Below, piece by piece: positions 9,626 to 18,865 of a stretch of 64,000 bases of DNA (position 1 is its first letter; every line of letters starts with the position of its first letter). Both the position numbers and the translations under genes were made by a program. Source of the stretch: Candidatus Nanopelagicales bacterium (GTDB taxonomy: Bacteria; Actinomycetota; Actinomycetes; S36-B12; UBA5976); the NCBI GenBank assembly GCA_018402365.1, contig JAGYJD010000004.1, positions 1-64,000 of the forward strand, read 5' to 3'. The notes beneath the pieces were generated by a model. That model saw nothing but the letters and a program-made list of their open reading frames with translations, searched no databases and was not told the origin of the DNA.

Positions 9626-11118
9626 AAATCGCTGGTGGCGACGTATTTAACTTCTAAGTATTCGTCTATCCCTTCGTAGCCCCCTTCGCGACCAAGCCCA
9701 GATTGCTTTACCCCACCAAAAGGTGCTGCGGGATCTGAAACTAATCCACGATTAAGCCCGATCATTCCCACCTCTAATTGTTGAGAGACTCTTAAACCCC
9801 GCGCTACATCTTTTGTATAGATATACCCAGCCAATCCATATTCACTTTGATTTGCCCATTTGAGGGCTTCGAATTCATCTTTTACTCTAACCACTGCCGC
9901 TACTGGTCCAAAAATTTCATCAATCACAACTTGCGAAGTGGCAGGAACATCACCCAGCACGGTAGCGGGAAAGAAACTACCGGGGCCATCGTTAACTTCA
10001 CCGCCAGCGGATTGCTTTGCGCCACTTGCAATAGCAGCTTTTACCATTTCAGAAATTGTTTTAACCGCCTTACGATTTATTAGCGGAGCTAAAGTAGTTG
10101 CTTGATCACTGCCATGGCCTGGCCGTAGCGCTCTCATTTTTTCAGATAACTTCTGAACGAAGGAATCATGAACTGCGTCCTGTACAAAAAAACGATTAGC
10201 GGCAGTACAAGCTTGGCCACCATTTCGCATTTTAGCTAACATCGCTCCCTCAACCGCCAAGTCAAGATCGGCATCGTCAAGCACAATAAAAGGTGCATTA
10301 CCGCCAAGTTCCATTGAGCAATTTAAGACTCGATCGGCAGCTTGATGTAGCAAGAGTTTTCCGATTTGTGTAGAACCAGTAAACGATAATTTTCTGATTC
10401 GATTATCGCTCAAGGCGGCACTGGTAAGCACAGAAGATTTATTTGTTGGAAGAATGCCACAAATACCTGCGGGAAGGCCAGCTTCCAAAAGTAGTCTTCC
10501 GATTAGCAATGCTGTTAGTGGCGTCTCTTGAGCTGGTTTTAGAATTGCCGCCGCACCTGCAGCAATGGCAGGACCAACCTTTCTGGTAAACATGGCGGCT
10601 GGAAAGTTCCACGGAGTGATTAAAAAAGCTATACCCACCGGTTGGCGAAAAGTTAAAATCTTATTTTGTCCACTCGGTGCAGTTCTAAAAGAACCATCAA
10701 TTCTTACGGCTTCTTCGCTGAACCATCTAAAAAATTCTGCAGCGTACAAAGTTTCGGCTTTGGCATCGGTTATGGTTTTACCATTCTCGAGCGACATCAC
10801 TAGTGAAATCTCGTCTGCTTGCTGGATCATTAGCTCATAGGCTTTTCTTAAAACCTCAGCGCGCACTCTGGGTGCGGTCTTAGCCCAAATTGGCTGCGCA
10901 AAAGCGGCGGCAGTTAAAGCTTTTTCTAAATCTGTTTCATTTGCGTTTGCAACTAAAGTTAATACTTCGCCATTAGCGGGATCGTGCACTGCGAAAGGTT
11001 CATCGCTGCCGGACACGAAACCTTCACCAATCAATAACCCAGTCGGGATGCTAGCCATTAATTCCGAGGTCTTAGCTTGATTCGGATTTTCCACTGAACG
11101 AGGAAGGGTCGAGGTCAT
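9622..11118 (-). CDS. gabD: Succinate-semialdehyde dehydrogenase-type aldehyde dehydrogenase
   Basis: Aldehyde dehydrogenase superfamily, most like NADP-dependent succinate-semialdehyde dehydrogenases that feed succinate to the TCA cycle. Seen: PWNFPAAM (169-176), Lys194 in LKPAQETP, the FTGST turn (247-251), the general-base glutamate in MELGG (Glu270), the catalytic Cys304 in [11 protein letters not shown], and the C-terminal [15 protein letters not shown]. 498 residues, slightly long at the N-terminus. ATG behind AAAGGA. No GABA transaminase is adjacent, so the exact substrate is inferred from family resemblance only. Convergent with ftsQ, sharing stop codon bases. Confidence 0.85.
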   Translation of the reverse strand: MTSTLPRSVENPNQAKTSELMASIPTGLLIGEGFVSGSDEPFAVHDPANGEVLTLVANANETDLEKALTAAAFAQPIWAKTAPRVRAEVLRKAYELMIQQADEISLVMSLENGKTITDAKAETLYAAEFFRWFSEEAVRIDGSFRTAPSGQNKILTFRQPVGIAFLITPWNFPAAMFTRKVGPAIAAGAAAILKPAQETPLTALLIGRLLLEAGLPAGICGILPTNKSSVLTSAALSDNRIRKLSFTGSTQIGKLLLHQAADRVLNCSMELGGNAPFIVLDDADLDLAVEGAMLAKMRNGGQACTAANRFFVQDAVHDSFVQKLSEKMRALRPGHGSDQATTLAPLINRKAVKTISEMVKAAIASGAKQSAGGEVNDGPGSFFPATVLGDVPATSQVVIDEIFGPVAAVVRVKDEFEALKWANQSEYGLAGYIYTKDVARGLRVSQQLEVGMIGLNRGLVSDPAAPFGGVKQSGLGREGGYEGIDEYLEVKYVATSDF

Positions 11119-11141
11119 GAGGGTTTCCTTTGTTTTGCTAA

Positions 11142-12986
11142 CTAAAAGGGTACCGAACCATCATCAGATTCAACTTCACGAAGGGAGGCCATCAACCCTA
11201 AAGCTCTAGCAAGTTGTTGATCTTGATTGAGGTTTAAATCGGCTTCAATGATTTCCCCAGTATTGGTATCAACGCTAACGCCCTGATATCTGGTTATTCG
11301 ACTGTCGGTATTGGCGAATTCACACCATTTGGACACCGAGCACCAGTTGCAGGGTGGGTTTTGGGTAGGAATAAATTCTTTATCGTTAATCCAAAAATCT
11401 GCAGCTTGCGCTAATTTTTGCCAAGCCAAACTAGTTATTAATGGGTCGGAGATATCGAATTCGATCAAAGTAGCAGAATCTTTGGTTAAAATTTCTAATT
11501 CAACTCTTCGCTTAGCTGCTTGACTCCACTCTTGTGGGATATTTGGAAGATTTTTCACTCGATTCATTAAAACTATTGCTAAAGGTATTTGCGGGTAAAT
11601 ATCTAAAAAAGCTTCAGGTGAGACTTCGTAATTTTTATCTGTTGATTTAGTCTCTCGCCAAACTAGAGTATTTTTTGCAAAATAAATCAAATCTGGCCTA
11701 GTGCCAACTAAACTTTGAGAATCAGAATCCATCACCCACATCTCGACTTCATTTTTAAGTTGGGTGCCGCTCTTAATTGGGCAAGTCTTAAGATGATGCC
11801 TTAGGTACGCTTCACTTGCTGCTACTTGTTCAGAATTCCAAGCTAATTTATTTGCAATTTCCCCAAAATCTTTTTCACTTGGTAAGTCGGATTTTTGGCA
11901 AGCTTGATTTCTTTTATGAGCCTCTTCAATCCAGGCATGAACCGAAAGACCCCGCTCTTGGTGGACTGTCGAAAGTTGCGGTAATGAAGGAAGTGATAAT
12001 TCGTGTTGCAAAAAGTAGGCATGATTACATCTGAGATAAGTATTTAACTTTGATGGCGAAAAACTCTTTACGCTTTCTGAAGTATTTATAACGCCCAGGA
12101 GTCCCGCTACGGTTGGTAAAGTGGGGCAAACAGGATTAGCTCTACATTTAAGACATTCTGATGAAACTTTTTGTTCACCACCCACAAGTCGCGAGCTGAT
12201 TAAGCTGTAAAAATCCTCATTAGGCAAGTCAAGATTGGTAAGGGATTCATCAAAAATTAATTTTTGGCTTCCGTCCAGTACTCCTAGCTCTCGAATTCTT
12301 ACTTGCTCAGGTGCCGGCCAAATACCATTCAAAGCTTGGGTGGGGGAGCGAAAATCCATACCACTATTCGCCTCACCTTGAGTTAAGACTTTTACAATCG
12401 CAGCAAGTCGATTTGGATTAATGGTACTTTTTCCAGCGGAGTGCATCTTTAACATCCGAAACTCGCGCACTTTGAAATCTGTTGTCGTTAAATAAAACCC
12501 CCAAGCGAACCACTCAACACTTTGACTTGAGTTACTAAAGGCAATGGGATCTATTAATTGTGTGAAAATATCTTCACTTTCAGCATTAGCTTTAAGCCAG
12601 GCGGAAGCGAAGCCACCTACTGCGTCTGCTAACCATTTTTCAGTGGCTGGGTGTACTGGACTTCTACTTTGCGAAATCTGCTCAGAAAGTGATTGCGAGA
12701 TGAATTCGTCTAATTGGTCTTCATCAAACAAAAGTCCCTTTGCATTGAAACTAGTAACGAAGGCATCTTTAAGTAAGCCCAGGGGAAAGCTTTGAAAATT
12801 CTCACTCGAATTTTGACTAAAGGTCTTACTAACCTTGGTAGTGGGGCGTGACTTTAGGGCAAAATTATCCAGACAAAGCTTTTCATTTGCTACTCCAATT
12901 TGGGTGGCGCTCAATCTAATGAATTCACCTGGTTGATAGATAAAGCTGGGATGCCAAGCGGGAATTTCAATCTCAGACTTAGTCAT
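11142..12986 (-). CDS. Two-module RecB/AddB-like PD-(D/E)XK nuclease with two four-cysteine sets
   Basis: No named gene recognised. Taking ATG at 12986 gives 614 residues. An upstream in-frame start at 13037 would lie 59 bases inside the preceding gene and adds a segment unlike any domain. The C-terminal half is a RecB-family nuclease: SPSKLNTYLRC (Cys320), His350, Asp432 in GTRPD, ETK at 445-447, Gln466, then CxxCx5C at Cys546, 549 and 555. The N-terminal half has the same frame, LSATQI plus Cys38 and then Cys278, 281 and 287 with identical spacing, but I see no D...(D/E)XK core. It looks like a tandem duplication in which the first copy lost catalysis. No helicase motifs. A DNA end-processing or repair role is inferred. 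Confidence 0.7.
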   Translation of the reverse strand: MTKSEIEIPAWHPSFIYQPGEFIRLSATQIGVANEKLCLDNFALKSRPTTKVSKTFSQNSSENFQSFPLGLLKDAFVTSFNAKGLLFDEDQLDEFISQSLSEQISQSRSPVHPATEKWLADAVGGFASAWLKANAESEDIFTQLIDPIAFSNSSQSVEWFAWGFYLTTTDFKVREFRMLKMHSAGKSTINPNRLAAIVKVLTQGEANSGMDFRSPTQALNGIWPAPEQVRIRELGVLDGSQKLIFDESLTNLDLPNEDFYSLISSRLVGGEQKVSSECLKCRANPVCPTLPTVAGLLGVINTSESVKSFSPSKLNTYLRCNHAYFLQHELSLPSLPQLSTVHQERGLSVHAWIEEAHKRNQACQKSDLPSEKDFGEIANKLAWNSEQVAASEAYLRHHLKTCPIKSGTQLKNEVEMWVMDSDSQSLVGTRPDLIYFAKNTLVWRETKSTDKNYEVSPEAFLDIYPQIPLAIVLMNRVKNLPNIPQEWSQAAKRRVELEILTKDSATLIEFDISDPLITSLAWQKLAQAADFWINDKEFIPTQNPPCNWCSVSKWCEFANTDSRITRYQGVSVDTNTGEIIEADLNLNQDQQLARALGLMASLREVESDDGSVPF

Positions 12987-13875
12987 CGAAAGGTAGTCCG
13001 CTCTCTTGCGGCAAGTTGCTACGAACTCTTTTTTCAAGACCTAATTGCACTAATTGCTGATTCGACGCTTCGCTGCCGGGGGTAGGGGCATCGGAGTTTC
13101 TTGCAGGGCAAACTTTTTCAAAGGCACAATACCGACAGAGCGGACCAGTTTTGGCAACCCAAGCCTTGCGCTCTAGTGCAACTTGCATGTTGCCTCTCGC
13201 GTTAACTAAATCTAAAAGTGCCCGATCAAGTGCATTTGGATACGTTGGGCGGACTACCCGATCAGCGGAGCCTAAGTAGATCAACTCGACTTCATGCACT
13301 GTCTCACCTTGAATTTTTAAACCTGCTGCGTAAAGCATCACTTGTCGTAAGGACTCCGGCAAATACTTTGCCGCGGGCTTTTTACCAGTCTTATAGTCAC
13401 TTATTCGTGTTAGCGGTTTTCTGGTGATCCGATCTAACCGCCCATAAAGTTTTACATCTTTGACAATTGCCGTAACGGGCCGCTCTAGATCCTCTATTAG
13501 AACTTCCACCTGACTGGGATCTTCTAATTTAAAATAATTAGAGAGCGAGTCAGCGCTGCGTTGTTTTAGTACGCCAATAGTTCCATCGGTTAGCCAAGAT
13601 TGATGAACTGAGATGGTATTTGCGCCAACTTCACGCAGTAAATCCCATGCCATGGCTTTATCGCGCTCTACTTTTGGCAACTTCATCAAATTTTCTAAAA
13701 CATCATGAACTAAGCTGCCAATGATTTGCGGAAGCTGTGGTGGTTCACGCCAGCCAGCAACCGAAGAGAACCAATAGCTCAATTCACATTTTTCAAAGGT
13801 GCTGAGTTGACTGGGTGAGAGGTGGGCCGGCAACGCCGAACCAACATCCTCAACTGCCACCGTCATTTCGACCAT
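12979..13875 (-). CDS. RecB-family PD-(D/E)XK exonuclease with four-cysteine iron-sulfur-type staple
   Basis: A single RecB/AddB-type nuclease module of 298 residues. SPSQLSTFEKC gives Cys30; then His57, GRLD with Asp148, DYK at 160-162, Gln178 in RQVMLY, and CRYCAFEKVC with Cys247, 250 and 256. Cys plus CxxCx5C is the arrangement that holds a 4Fe-4S cluster in AddB- and Cas4-like nucleases. Stand-alone actinobacterial proteins of this type are annotated as RecB family exonucleases and have no settled role. The C-terminal tail ends ESGLPFDD. It is read just before the two-module nuclease (8-base overlap), so the two probably act together. No clear ribosome binding site precedes ATG 13875. Confidence 0.78.
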   Translation of the reverse strand: MVEMTVAVEDVGSALPAHLSPSQLSTFEKCELSYWFSSVAGWREPPQLPQIIGSLVHDVLENLMKLPKVERDKAMAWDLLREVGANTISVHQSWLTDGTIGVLKQRSADSLSNYFKLEDPSQVEVLIEDLERPVTAIVKDVKLYGRLDRITRKPLTRISDYKTGKKPAAKYLPESLRQVMLYAAGLKIQGETVHEVELIYLGSADRVVRPTYPNALDRALLDLVNARGNMQVALERKAWVAKTGPLCRYCAFEKVCPARNSDAPTPGSEASNQQLVQLGLEKRVRSNLPQESGLPFDD

Positions 13876-13930
13876 GAAATGCAGTATCCCTTCAATTACT
13901 CTCGAACGCGATTAACTTGTGCTCAGAGTA

Positions 13931-15310
13931 CTAAATTGCTTTTACGGCCGCGATTACTTTGGTAAGCGAATCTTTTGCATCACCAAATAAAAGTGTGGTC
14001 TTGTCGTTAAAGAGCAGTTCATTGTCGATCCCAGCAAAGCCTGGACGCATTGAGCGCTTCATGAATACAACTTGTTCGGCTTGGTCAACATTTAATATAG
14101 GCATTCCATAAATTGGAGAGTCAGCATCGGTGCGAGCGGCGGGGTTAACTACATCGTTAGCACCCACTACTACCGCTACATCGGTAGAAGCAAATTCTGA
14201 ATTTATTTCATCCATCTCTTTAAGCTGATCGTAGGGAACATCTGCTTCTGCTAGCAAAACGTTCATGTGTCCAGGCATTCTTCCGGCTACTGGGTGAATA
14301 GCGTACTGAACTTCAATTCCTTTACTCATTAATAAGTCAACTAGTTCTCTTAGTGATTGCTGAGCTTGGGCAACTGCCAATCCGTATCCAGGAACGATAA
14401 TGACGCGAGAGGCGTAAGCCAACATAATTCCGATGTCATTTGGTTGTGCGGATTTAACAGAGCGATCTTCTTGCGAGTTAGAGATTTTTTGAGCAGTTTT
14501 GGTGAAAGCACCAAAAAGTGTGTTTGTCAAAGGTCTTCCCATGGCTTGCGCCATCAAACGGGTGAGCAAAGTTCCCGAAGCTCCAACTAAGGTACCTCCA
14601 ACTAACAACAAGACGTTTTCAAGTACATAACCCATGCCAGCCACCGATAAGCCAGTGAAAGCATTCAGCAAACTAATTACGATCGGAACATCAGCGCCAC
14701 CAACAGGCAAAACAAATAAGATACCCAAAACTAAAGCCAGAACAGACAAAGTCCACATTGCCCAAGCAGTTGGATCAACAATTAAATAACCAGCAAGTGC
14801 CAAATTAGCTAAAGCAACTCCGATAGTGATAAAGCGCCCCAGAGGAATAATCACAGGTCGTGAGGTCATTAATTCTTGAAGCTTTAAAAATGTCACAATC
14901 GAACCAGTAAATGCGACGCCGCCGATAATGATGGTTAGTACCGTTGCCACTAAGGCAATCGGAGAGGTGTAAATGGATCCAGTGAGAAATTCAATTACCG
15001 CAACCGCCATCGCAGCTCCACCGCCAGCGCCGTTAAAAAGCGCAACCATTTGAGGCATCTGCGTCATTTGAACTTTCTTGGCCGCAAAGTAACCCAAAAG
15101 TGAACCAACCACCATGGCAATCAAAATTATTTCAACATTTTGAATATTGTTTATAGCAAAGAACACCACAACCGTGGCCACGATGGCGCCGATGGCACCC
15201 ACGCGATTACCCAATCGAGCAGTCTTGGGGCCAGAGAGAGCTTTGAGCGCCAATATGAAAGCAACTGCCGCAACTAAGTTAATTAGTTCTGTCCAAATTG
15301 GAGGATTCAC
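13931..15310 (-). CDS. pntB: NAD(P) transhydrogenase subunit beta PntB
   Basis: Membrane and NADP-binding part of proton-translocating transhydrogenase, which uses proton motive force to reduce NADP+ with NADH. The N-terminal two thirds are strongly hydrophobic (dII helices, including YFAAKKVQMTQMPQMVALFNG). The last 180 residues are the soluble dIII domain with VIIVPGYGLAVAQAQ and VVVGANDVVNPAA, which bind NADP. GTG start overlaps pntA2 by 4 bases. 459 residues, usual. NADPH supply for amino acid and nucleotide synthesis is the likely role. Confidence 0.95.
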   Translation of the reverse strand: MNPPIWTELINLVAAVAFILALKALSGPKTARLGNRVGAIGAIVATVVVFFAINNIQNVEIILIAMVVGSLLGYFAAKKVQMTQMPQMVALFNGAGGGAAMAVAVIEFLTGSIYTSPIALVATVLTIIIGGVAFTGSIVTFLKLQELMTSRPVIIPLGRFITIGVALANLALAGYLIVDPTAWAMWTLSVLALVLGILFVLPVGGADVPIVISLLNAFTGLSVAGMGYVLENVLLLVGGTLVGASGTLLTRLMAQAMGRPLTNTLFGAFTKTAQKISNSQEDRSVKSAQPNDIGIMLAYASRVIIVPGYGLAVAQAQQSLRELVDLLMSKGIEVQYAIHPVAGRMPGHMNVLLAEADVPYDQLKEMDEINSEFASTDVAVVVGANDVVNPAARTDADSPIYGMPILNVDQAEQVVFMKRSMRPGFAGIDNELLFNDKTTLLFGDAKDSLTKVIAAVKAI

Positions 15311-15603
15311 GCTTTATCCTCAACCTTCTTTTTAGGTTTGAACAGATCTAGCATTCGATCGGTGACCACAAATCCACCCACCATATTGATGGCAGATAGC
15401 ACAATGGCAATAGCGCCTATTGTTAATTCCACTGCACCCTCCGCATGAGAGGTGACAATGATGGCTCCCACCAAAATAATTCCATGGATAGCATTAGCGC
15501 CACTCATTAGCGGGGTATGCAAAACCGTTGATACCTTTGAAACAACTTCATATCCAACAAAAATACTTAGTATAAAGATGGTCAAGAGGGCTAATTGATC
15601 CAT
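15307..15603 (-). CDS. pntA2: NAD(P) transhydrogenase subunit alpha part 2
   Basis: Small membrane subunit (98 residues) with three hydrophobic helices, equivalent to the C-terminal membrane part of one-piece PntA. The segment TVLHTPLMSGANAIHGIILVG is the conserved helix of this family, with an ending rich in lysine (KPKKKVEDKA). Its ATG abuts the pntA1 stop exactly. The alpha subunit is therefore split into two genes, as known from Rhodospirillum rubrum. Confidence 0.93.
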   Translation of the reverse strand: MDQLALLTIFILSIFVGYEVVSKVSTVLHTPLMSGANAIHGIILVGAIIVTSHAEGAVELTIGAIAIVLSAINMVGGFVVTDRMLDLFKPKKKVEDKA

Positions 15604-16740
15604 TTAGTTAGACCCTTCATTTAGTTCTTGCTTTACAAAATCATTTACAACTTCTCCGTCTAAGATCAGGGCTGATCCTTTCAACACTTCATCGTTAAGG
15701 TCGACTGCTAATTTTTCATCTTTTACACAAAAGCCCAAAAGCGAAACAATGTTTCCGCTATAGAGAAATGAAGCATCGGGGCTCATTTGACTTGGGATGT
15801 TTGCCCCACCCCAGACCTTGATGCCAGCGACTTCAATGATTTCACCCGGCACCGAACCTTCAACATTTCCACCACTTTCAGCGGCCATGTCCGCGACCAC
15901 ACTTCCGGGGCGCATCGTTTGCAACATGGAGCTAGTTACTAGGCGGGGAGCAGGTCGGCCCGGTACCGCTGCGGTGGTAATCAATAGATCACTGGCGGTG
16001 ATGAAAGGAGTTAACAACTCTTGCTGTAAACGAGATCGCTCTTCGTTGAGCTCTCGCGCATAGCCACCCTGACCCTCTAGCGGTGGTAAATCTAATTCAA
16101 TAAATGTTGCACCAACAGATTTCACTTCATCTTTTGAAGCAACTCGTACGTCGTATCCAGAAACCACTGCACCAAGTTTTTTAGCGACACTCATTACCTG
16201 TAGGCCAGCAACACCAGCTCCAAGTACTAGCACTTTTGCCGGACGGATTGTTCCGGAGGCAGTCATTACCAAAGGAAACATTCTCTGACTTAAGCTCGCA
16301 GCCTTTAACATCGTGTGATAGCCAGCAACTGTTGCTTGAGAAGTTAGAGCATCGGCTGCTTGCGCGCGTGAAATTCTGGGTAAGAAATCGAAAGAGAGCA
16401 AAGAAACTTTTTGAGTTATGGCGGCTCTTATGCTGTCTAAATCTCTTTTGGCTTGAGCAAAAGAAACTAAAAGTGTTTTTGGCAAAAGTTTTCCGATTTG
16501 TTCTTTTGTTAAGGGGTTTACACTCACCACACATTCAGCTTGAGAGAGCGCTGCATCAATGTCGGTAATCACGGTGGCACCGGCTTGTTGGTAAAGCTCA
16601 TCAGATTGCAAGCTGGCCTCACCAGCTCCCGCTTGGATCTGGACTGAGAAGCCTAAAGCTTGTAGCTTGCTAACAACCTGGGGAACAACGGCAACCCTTT
16701 TTTCACCTGACTTGAGTTCTTTAACTACTAGCAGCTTCAT
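15604..16740 (-). CDS. pntA1: NAD(P) transhydrogenase subunit alpha part 1
   Basis: Soluble NAD(H)-binding subunit (dI) related to alanine dehydrogenase. It begins LVVKELKSGEKRVAVVPQVV. The Rossmann segment is VLVLGAGVAGLQVMSVAKKLGA (about 170-190), followed by the mobile-loop region containing GYARELNEE. The 378 residues cover dI only; the membrane part is in pntA2. First gene of a three-gene operon pntA1-pntA2-pntB. A weak promoter candidate lies upstream in the 242-bp gap shared with ftsZ. Confidence 0.93.
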   Translation of the reverse strand: MKLLVVKELKSGEKRVAVVPQVVSKLQALGFSVQIQAGAGEASLQSDELYQQAGATVITDIDAALSQAECVVSVNPLTKEQIGKLLPKTLLVSFAQAKRDLDSIRAAITQKVSLLSFDFLPRISRAQAADALTSQATVAGYHTMLKAASLSQRMFPLVMTASGTIRPAKVLVLGAGVAGLQVMSVAKKLGAVVSGYDVRVASKDEVKSVGATFIELDLPPLEGQGGYARELNEERSRLQQELLTPFITASDLLITTAAVPGRPAPRLVTSSMLQTMRPGSVVADMAAESGGNVEGSVPGEIIEVAGIKVWGGANIPSQMSPDASFLYSGNIVSLLGFCVKDEKLAVDLNDEVLKGSALILDGEVVNDFVKQELNEGSN

Positions 16741-16982
16741 AAAGAAGATTGCACCCTTCGCTTTTTGTCATTGCTAACCATAGGCCCCAGAATATTAAAC
16801 GCAAATCAGAACCCCGGGTGGATGCGGGAGTTTAACTCTGACTGTATATATAGATTTGATCAAAGACACGCCGAAAGGCTTGCTTGCTTATAGTCGTTTC
16901 ATTACCTAGGTTCTGTGGGCTTTATAAAAGGCAAAAGTTTAAGGCTCAACTAAAGGTTTAGATTTAACAAAGGGGCAATAGC
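16741..16982. promoter_or_regulatory. Divergent pntA1/ftsZ intergenic region
   Basis: The largest gap in the window (242 bp). It must hold promoters for both directions. For ftsZ the best -10 seen is TATAGT at 16889-16894, giving a leader of about 80 bases; no good -35 stands at 17 bases. A second AT-rich box TATATATAG is at 16845-16853. Just before the GTG start is an A/G-rich binding site, AAAGGGG (16970-16976). No reading frame of interest and no repeat was seen. Confidence 0.5.
16777..16804 (-). promoter_or_regulatory. Candidate promoter of pntA1-pntA2-pntB
   Basis: On the minus strand TTGCGT (-35) and TATGGT (-10) are separated by 16 bases, followed about 35 bases later by the pntA1 ATG. 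GAAGGG upstream of the ATG could serve as ribosome binding site. Matches to consensus are partial (3 and 4 of 6), so this is only a candidate. Confidence 0.35.
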
Positions 16983-18140
16983 GTGGTAGCACCGCAAAAT
17001 TATCTAGCGGTAATAAAGGTCGTTGGCATTGGCGGTGGTGGAGTAAATGCCATAAATCGCATGATCGAAGTTGGCGTCAAAGGTGTTGAATTTGTGGCAA
17101 TTAATACTGACGCGCAAGCTTTGTTAATGAGTGATGCGGACGTAAAGCTCGATATTGGTCGCGAATTAACTCGCGGCCTGGGAGCGGGCGCTGACCCTTC
17201 TGTGGGACGCCAAGCAGCAGAAGATCACATTGAAGAATTAAGTGATGTGCTGCGTGGGGCGGATATGGTTTTTGTCACCGCGGGCGAAGGCGGTGGCACC
17301 GGAACTGGTGGCGCTCCGGTAGTGGCTCGGATAGCTAGAGAATTAGGTGCGCTAACTATTGGCGTCGTCACAAAGCCATTTAATTTTGAAGGTCAACGCA
17401 GAATTAAGCAAGCAGAGATCGGCGTGGAAGAACTTCGCAAAGAAGTTGACACTCTCATCGTAATTCCAAACGATCGCCTTTTAAGTTTGTCAGATAAAAC
17501 GATTTCTATGCTAGAGGCATTTAAGCAAGCAGATCACGTTCTCTTGCAAGGCGTTAGTGGCATAACAGACTTAATTACAACTCCTGGATTAATTAATCTT
17601 GATTTTGCAGACGTAAGAAGCGTGATGAAGGACGCGGGAAGCGCTTTGATGGGAATTGGTTTGGCTCGCGGTGAAAGTCGTGCAGCAGAAGCTGCCCGAA
17701 ATGCCATAGCTAGCCCGCTACTTGAAGCCAGTATTGATGGTGCTCGCGGCGTGTTACTTTCGATTGCGGGGGGTTCAGATTTAGGTCTCTTTGAAATAAA
17801 TGAAGCAGCTCGCCTAGTAGCGGATGTGGCACATGCAGAAGCAAACATAATTTTTGGAACAGTAATCGATGACACTTTGGGCGACGAAGTTCGTGTGACA
17901 GTAATTGCCGCAGGATTTGATGCTTATGAGCCTTCAAATCGACCTTGGAGTCCAGCAAGTCAAGAGGTAGAAGCCAGCGATGATCCCGAAATTCCTGATT
18001 TTGTTAATGCAAATGAAGATACCGGGCCGCAACCAGTAATTTCTACAGAATTCGATCCGGCAGTACCAGCTACACCTCGTCGGGTTGTTTTTGATGACAC
18101 CAGCGATGACGAGTTGGACGTCCCTGATTTTCTTCGGTAG
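16983..18140 (+). CDS. ftsZ: Cell division protein FtsZ
   Basis: Tubulin-like GTPase forming the Z-ring. [13 protein letters not shown] at about 15-27 begins the GTP-binding domain, the tubulin signature GGGTGTGG is at 103-110, and the synergy loop lies in the region around 205-215. A variable acidic linker leads to the conserved C-terminal peptide [10 protein letters not shown] (376-385), the docking site for SepF and other partners. GTG start with AAAGGGG upstream. ftsA is absent, as usual in actinobacteria; SepF four genes on is the membrane tether. Confidence 0.97.
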   Translation: MVAPQNYLAVIKVVGIGGGGVNAINRMIEVGVKGVEFVAINTDAQALLMSDADVKLDIGRELTRGLGAGADPSVGRQAAEDHIEELSDVLRGADMVFVTAGEGGGTGTGGAPVVARIARELGALTIGVVTKPFNFEGQRRIKQAEIGVEELRKEVDTLIVIPNDRLLSLSDKTISMLEAFKQADHVLLQGVSGITDLITTPGLINLDFADVRSVMKDAGSALMGIGLARGESRAAEAARNAIASPLLEASIDGARGVLLSIAGGSDLGLFEINEAARLVADVAHAEANIIFGTVIDDTLGDEVRVTVIAAGFDAYEPSNRPWSPASQEVEASDDPEIPDFVNANEDTGPQPVISTEFDPAVPATPRRVVFDDTSDDELDVPDFLR

Positions 18141-18142
18141 TA

Positions 18143-18865
18143 ATGAATGAAATCGCTGCGTTAGCAAAAGGAAGTTTTGACGGAGCAAGTTGGTTAATCA
18201 CAGCCCGGACAGGCGGAGTGTCCAAAGATCAATTCGCCCAAACTAATTTTTCTTTGAATGTAGGGGAAGACTCTAAATTAGTGCAAGTGAATCGAAGCCG
18301 GCTAGCCGCACAAATCGGTAAACCCATTACCTTTGCAAAAGCAATTCATAGCAAGAATCTTGCGTGGGTAGATGAAAAATCTAGTGATGAGATCGCTGAA
18401 GTTGATGGATTAATCACCTCATCAAAAAACCGAGCGATAGCAACATTAAGTGCAGACTGTGCAACAGTCTTAATTTTTGCCTTAGGGGTAAAAATCATTG
18501 CAACTTTACATGCGGGGTGGAAGGGGATGAGTGATGGAATTTTGCCAAAAACTATTTATGAACTTCGAGCGGTGGGTGCTAGAGAAATCAAAGCACTAAT
18601 CGGACCAACAATATGTGCAGAGTGCTATGCGGTCAGCGAAGACCGGTACCGTGAGGTAAAGACGAAAGTACCGGCTGCTTGTTTTATAAATAAACAAAAT
18701 GAATTTGCAATTGATGTAAGAGCAGGTTTAGCCTGGCAACTATTAAATGAAAAAGTATCTTTTGACAATGTTTTAATATGCCCTTTTGAAGACGAGAATG
18801 CCTACAGTTTTAGAAGAGACCACAAAACAGGACGGATGGCTAGCGTGATTTGGTTAAATAATTAA
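18143..18865 (+). CDS. pgeF: YfiH/LACC1-family protein (PgeF-like)
   Basis: Member of the multicopper-oxidase-like YfiH family (polyphenol oxidase/purine nucleoside phosphorylase activities reported; PgeF in E. coli removes peptidoglycan editing errors). The three zinc-ligand positions are visible: His69 in AIHSKN, Cys106 in SADCATVL and His123 in HAGWKG, followed by IGPTICAECYAV. 240 residues, usual. Two bases after ftsZ, its standard place in actinobacterial and Gram-positive division clusters. Confidence 0.88.
   Translation: MNEIAALAKGSFDGASWLITARTGGVSKDQFAQTNFSLNVGEDSKLVQVNRSRLAAQIGKPITFAKAIHSKNLAWVDEKSSDEIAEVDGLITSSKNRAIATLSADCATVLIFALGVKIIATLHAGWKGMSDGILPKTIYELRAVGAREIKALIGPTICAECYAVSEDRYREVKTKVPAACFINKQNEFAIDVRAGLAWQLLNEKVSFDNVLICPFEDENAYSFRRDHKTGRMASVIWLNN

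Noticed and set aside
12987-13037. Upstream start for the two-module nuclease
   Set aside because: It would overlap the preceding gene by 59 bases; ATG 12986 gives an 8-base overlap like other junctions here.
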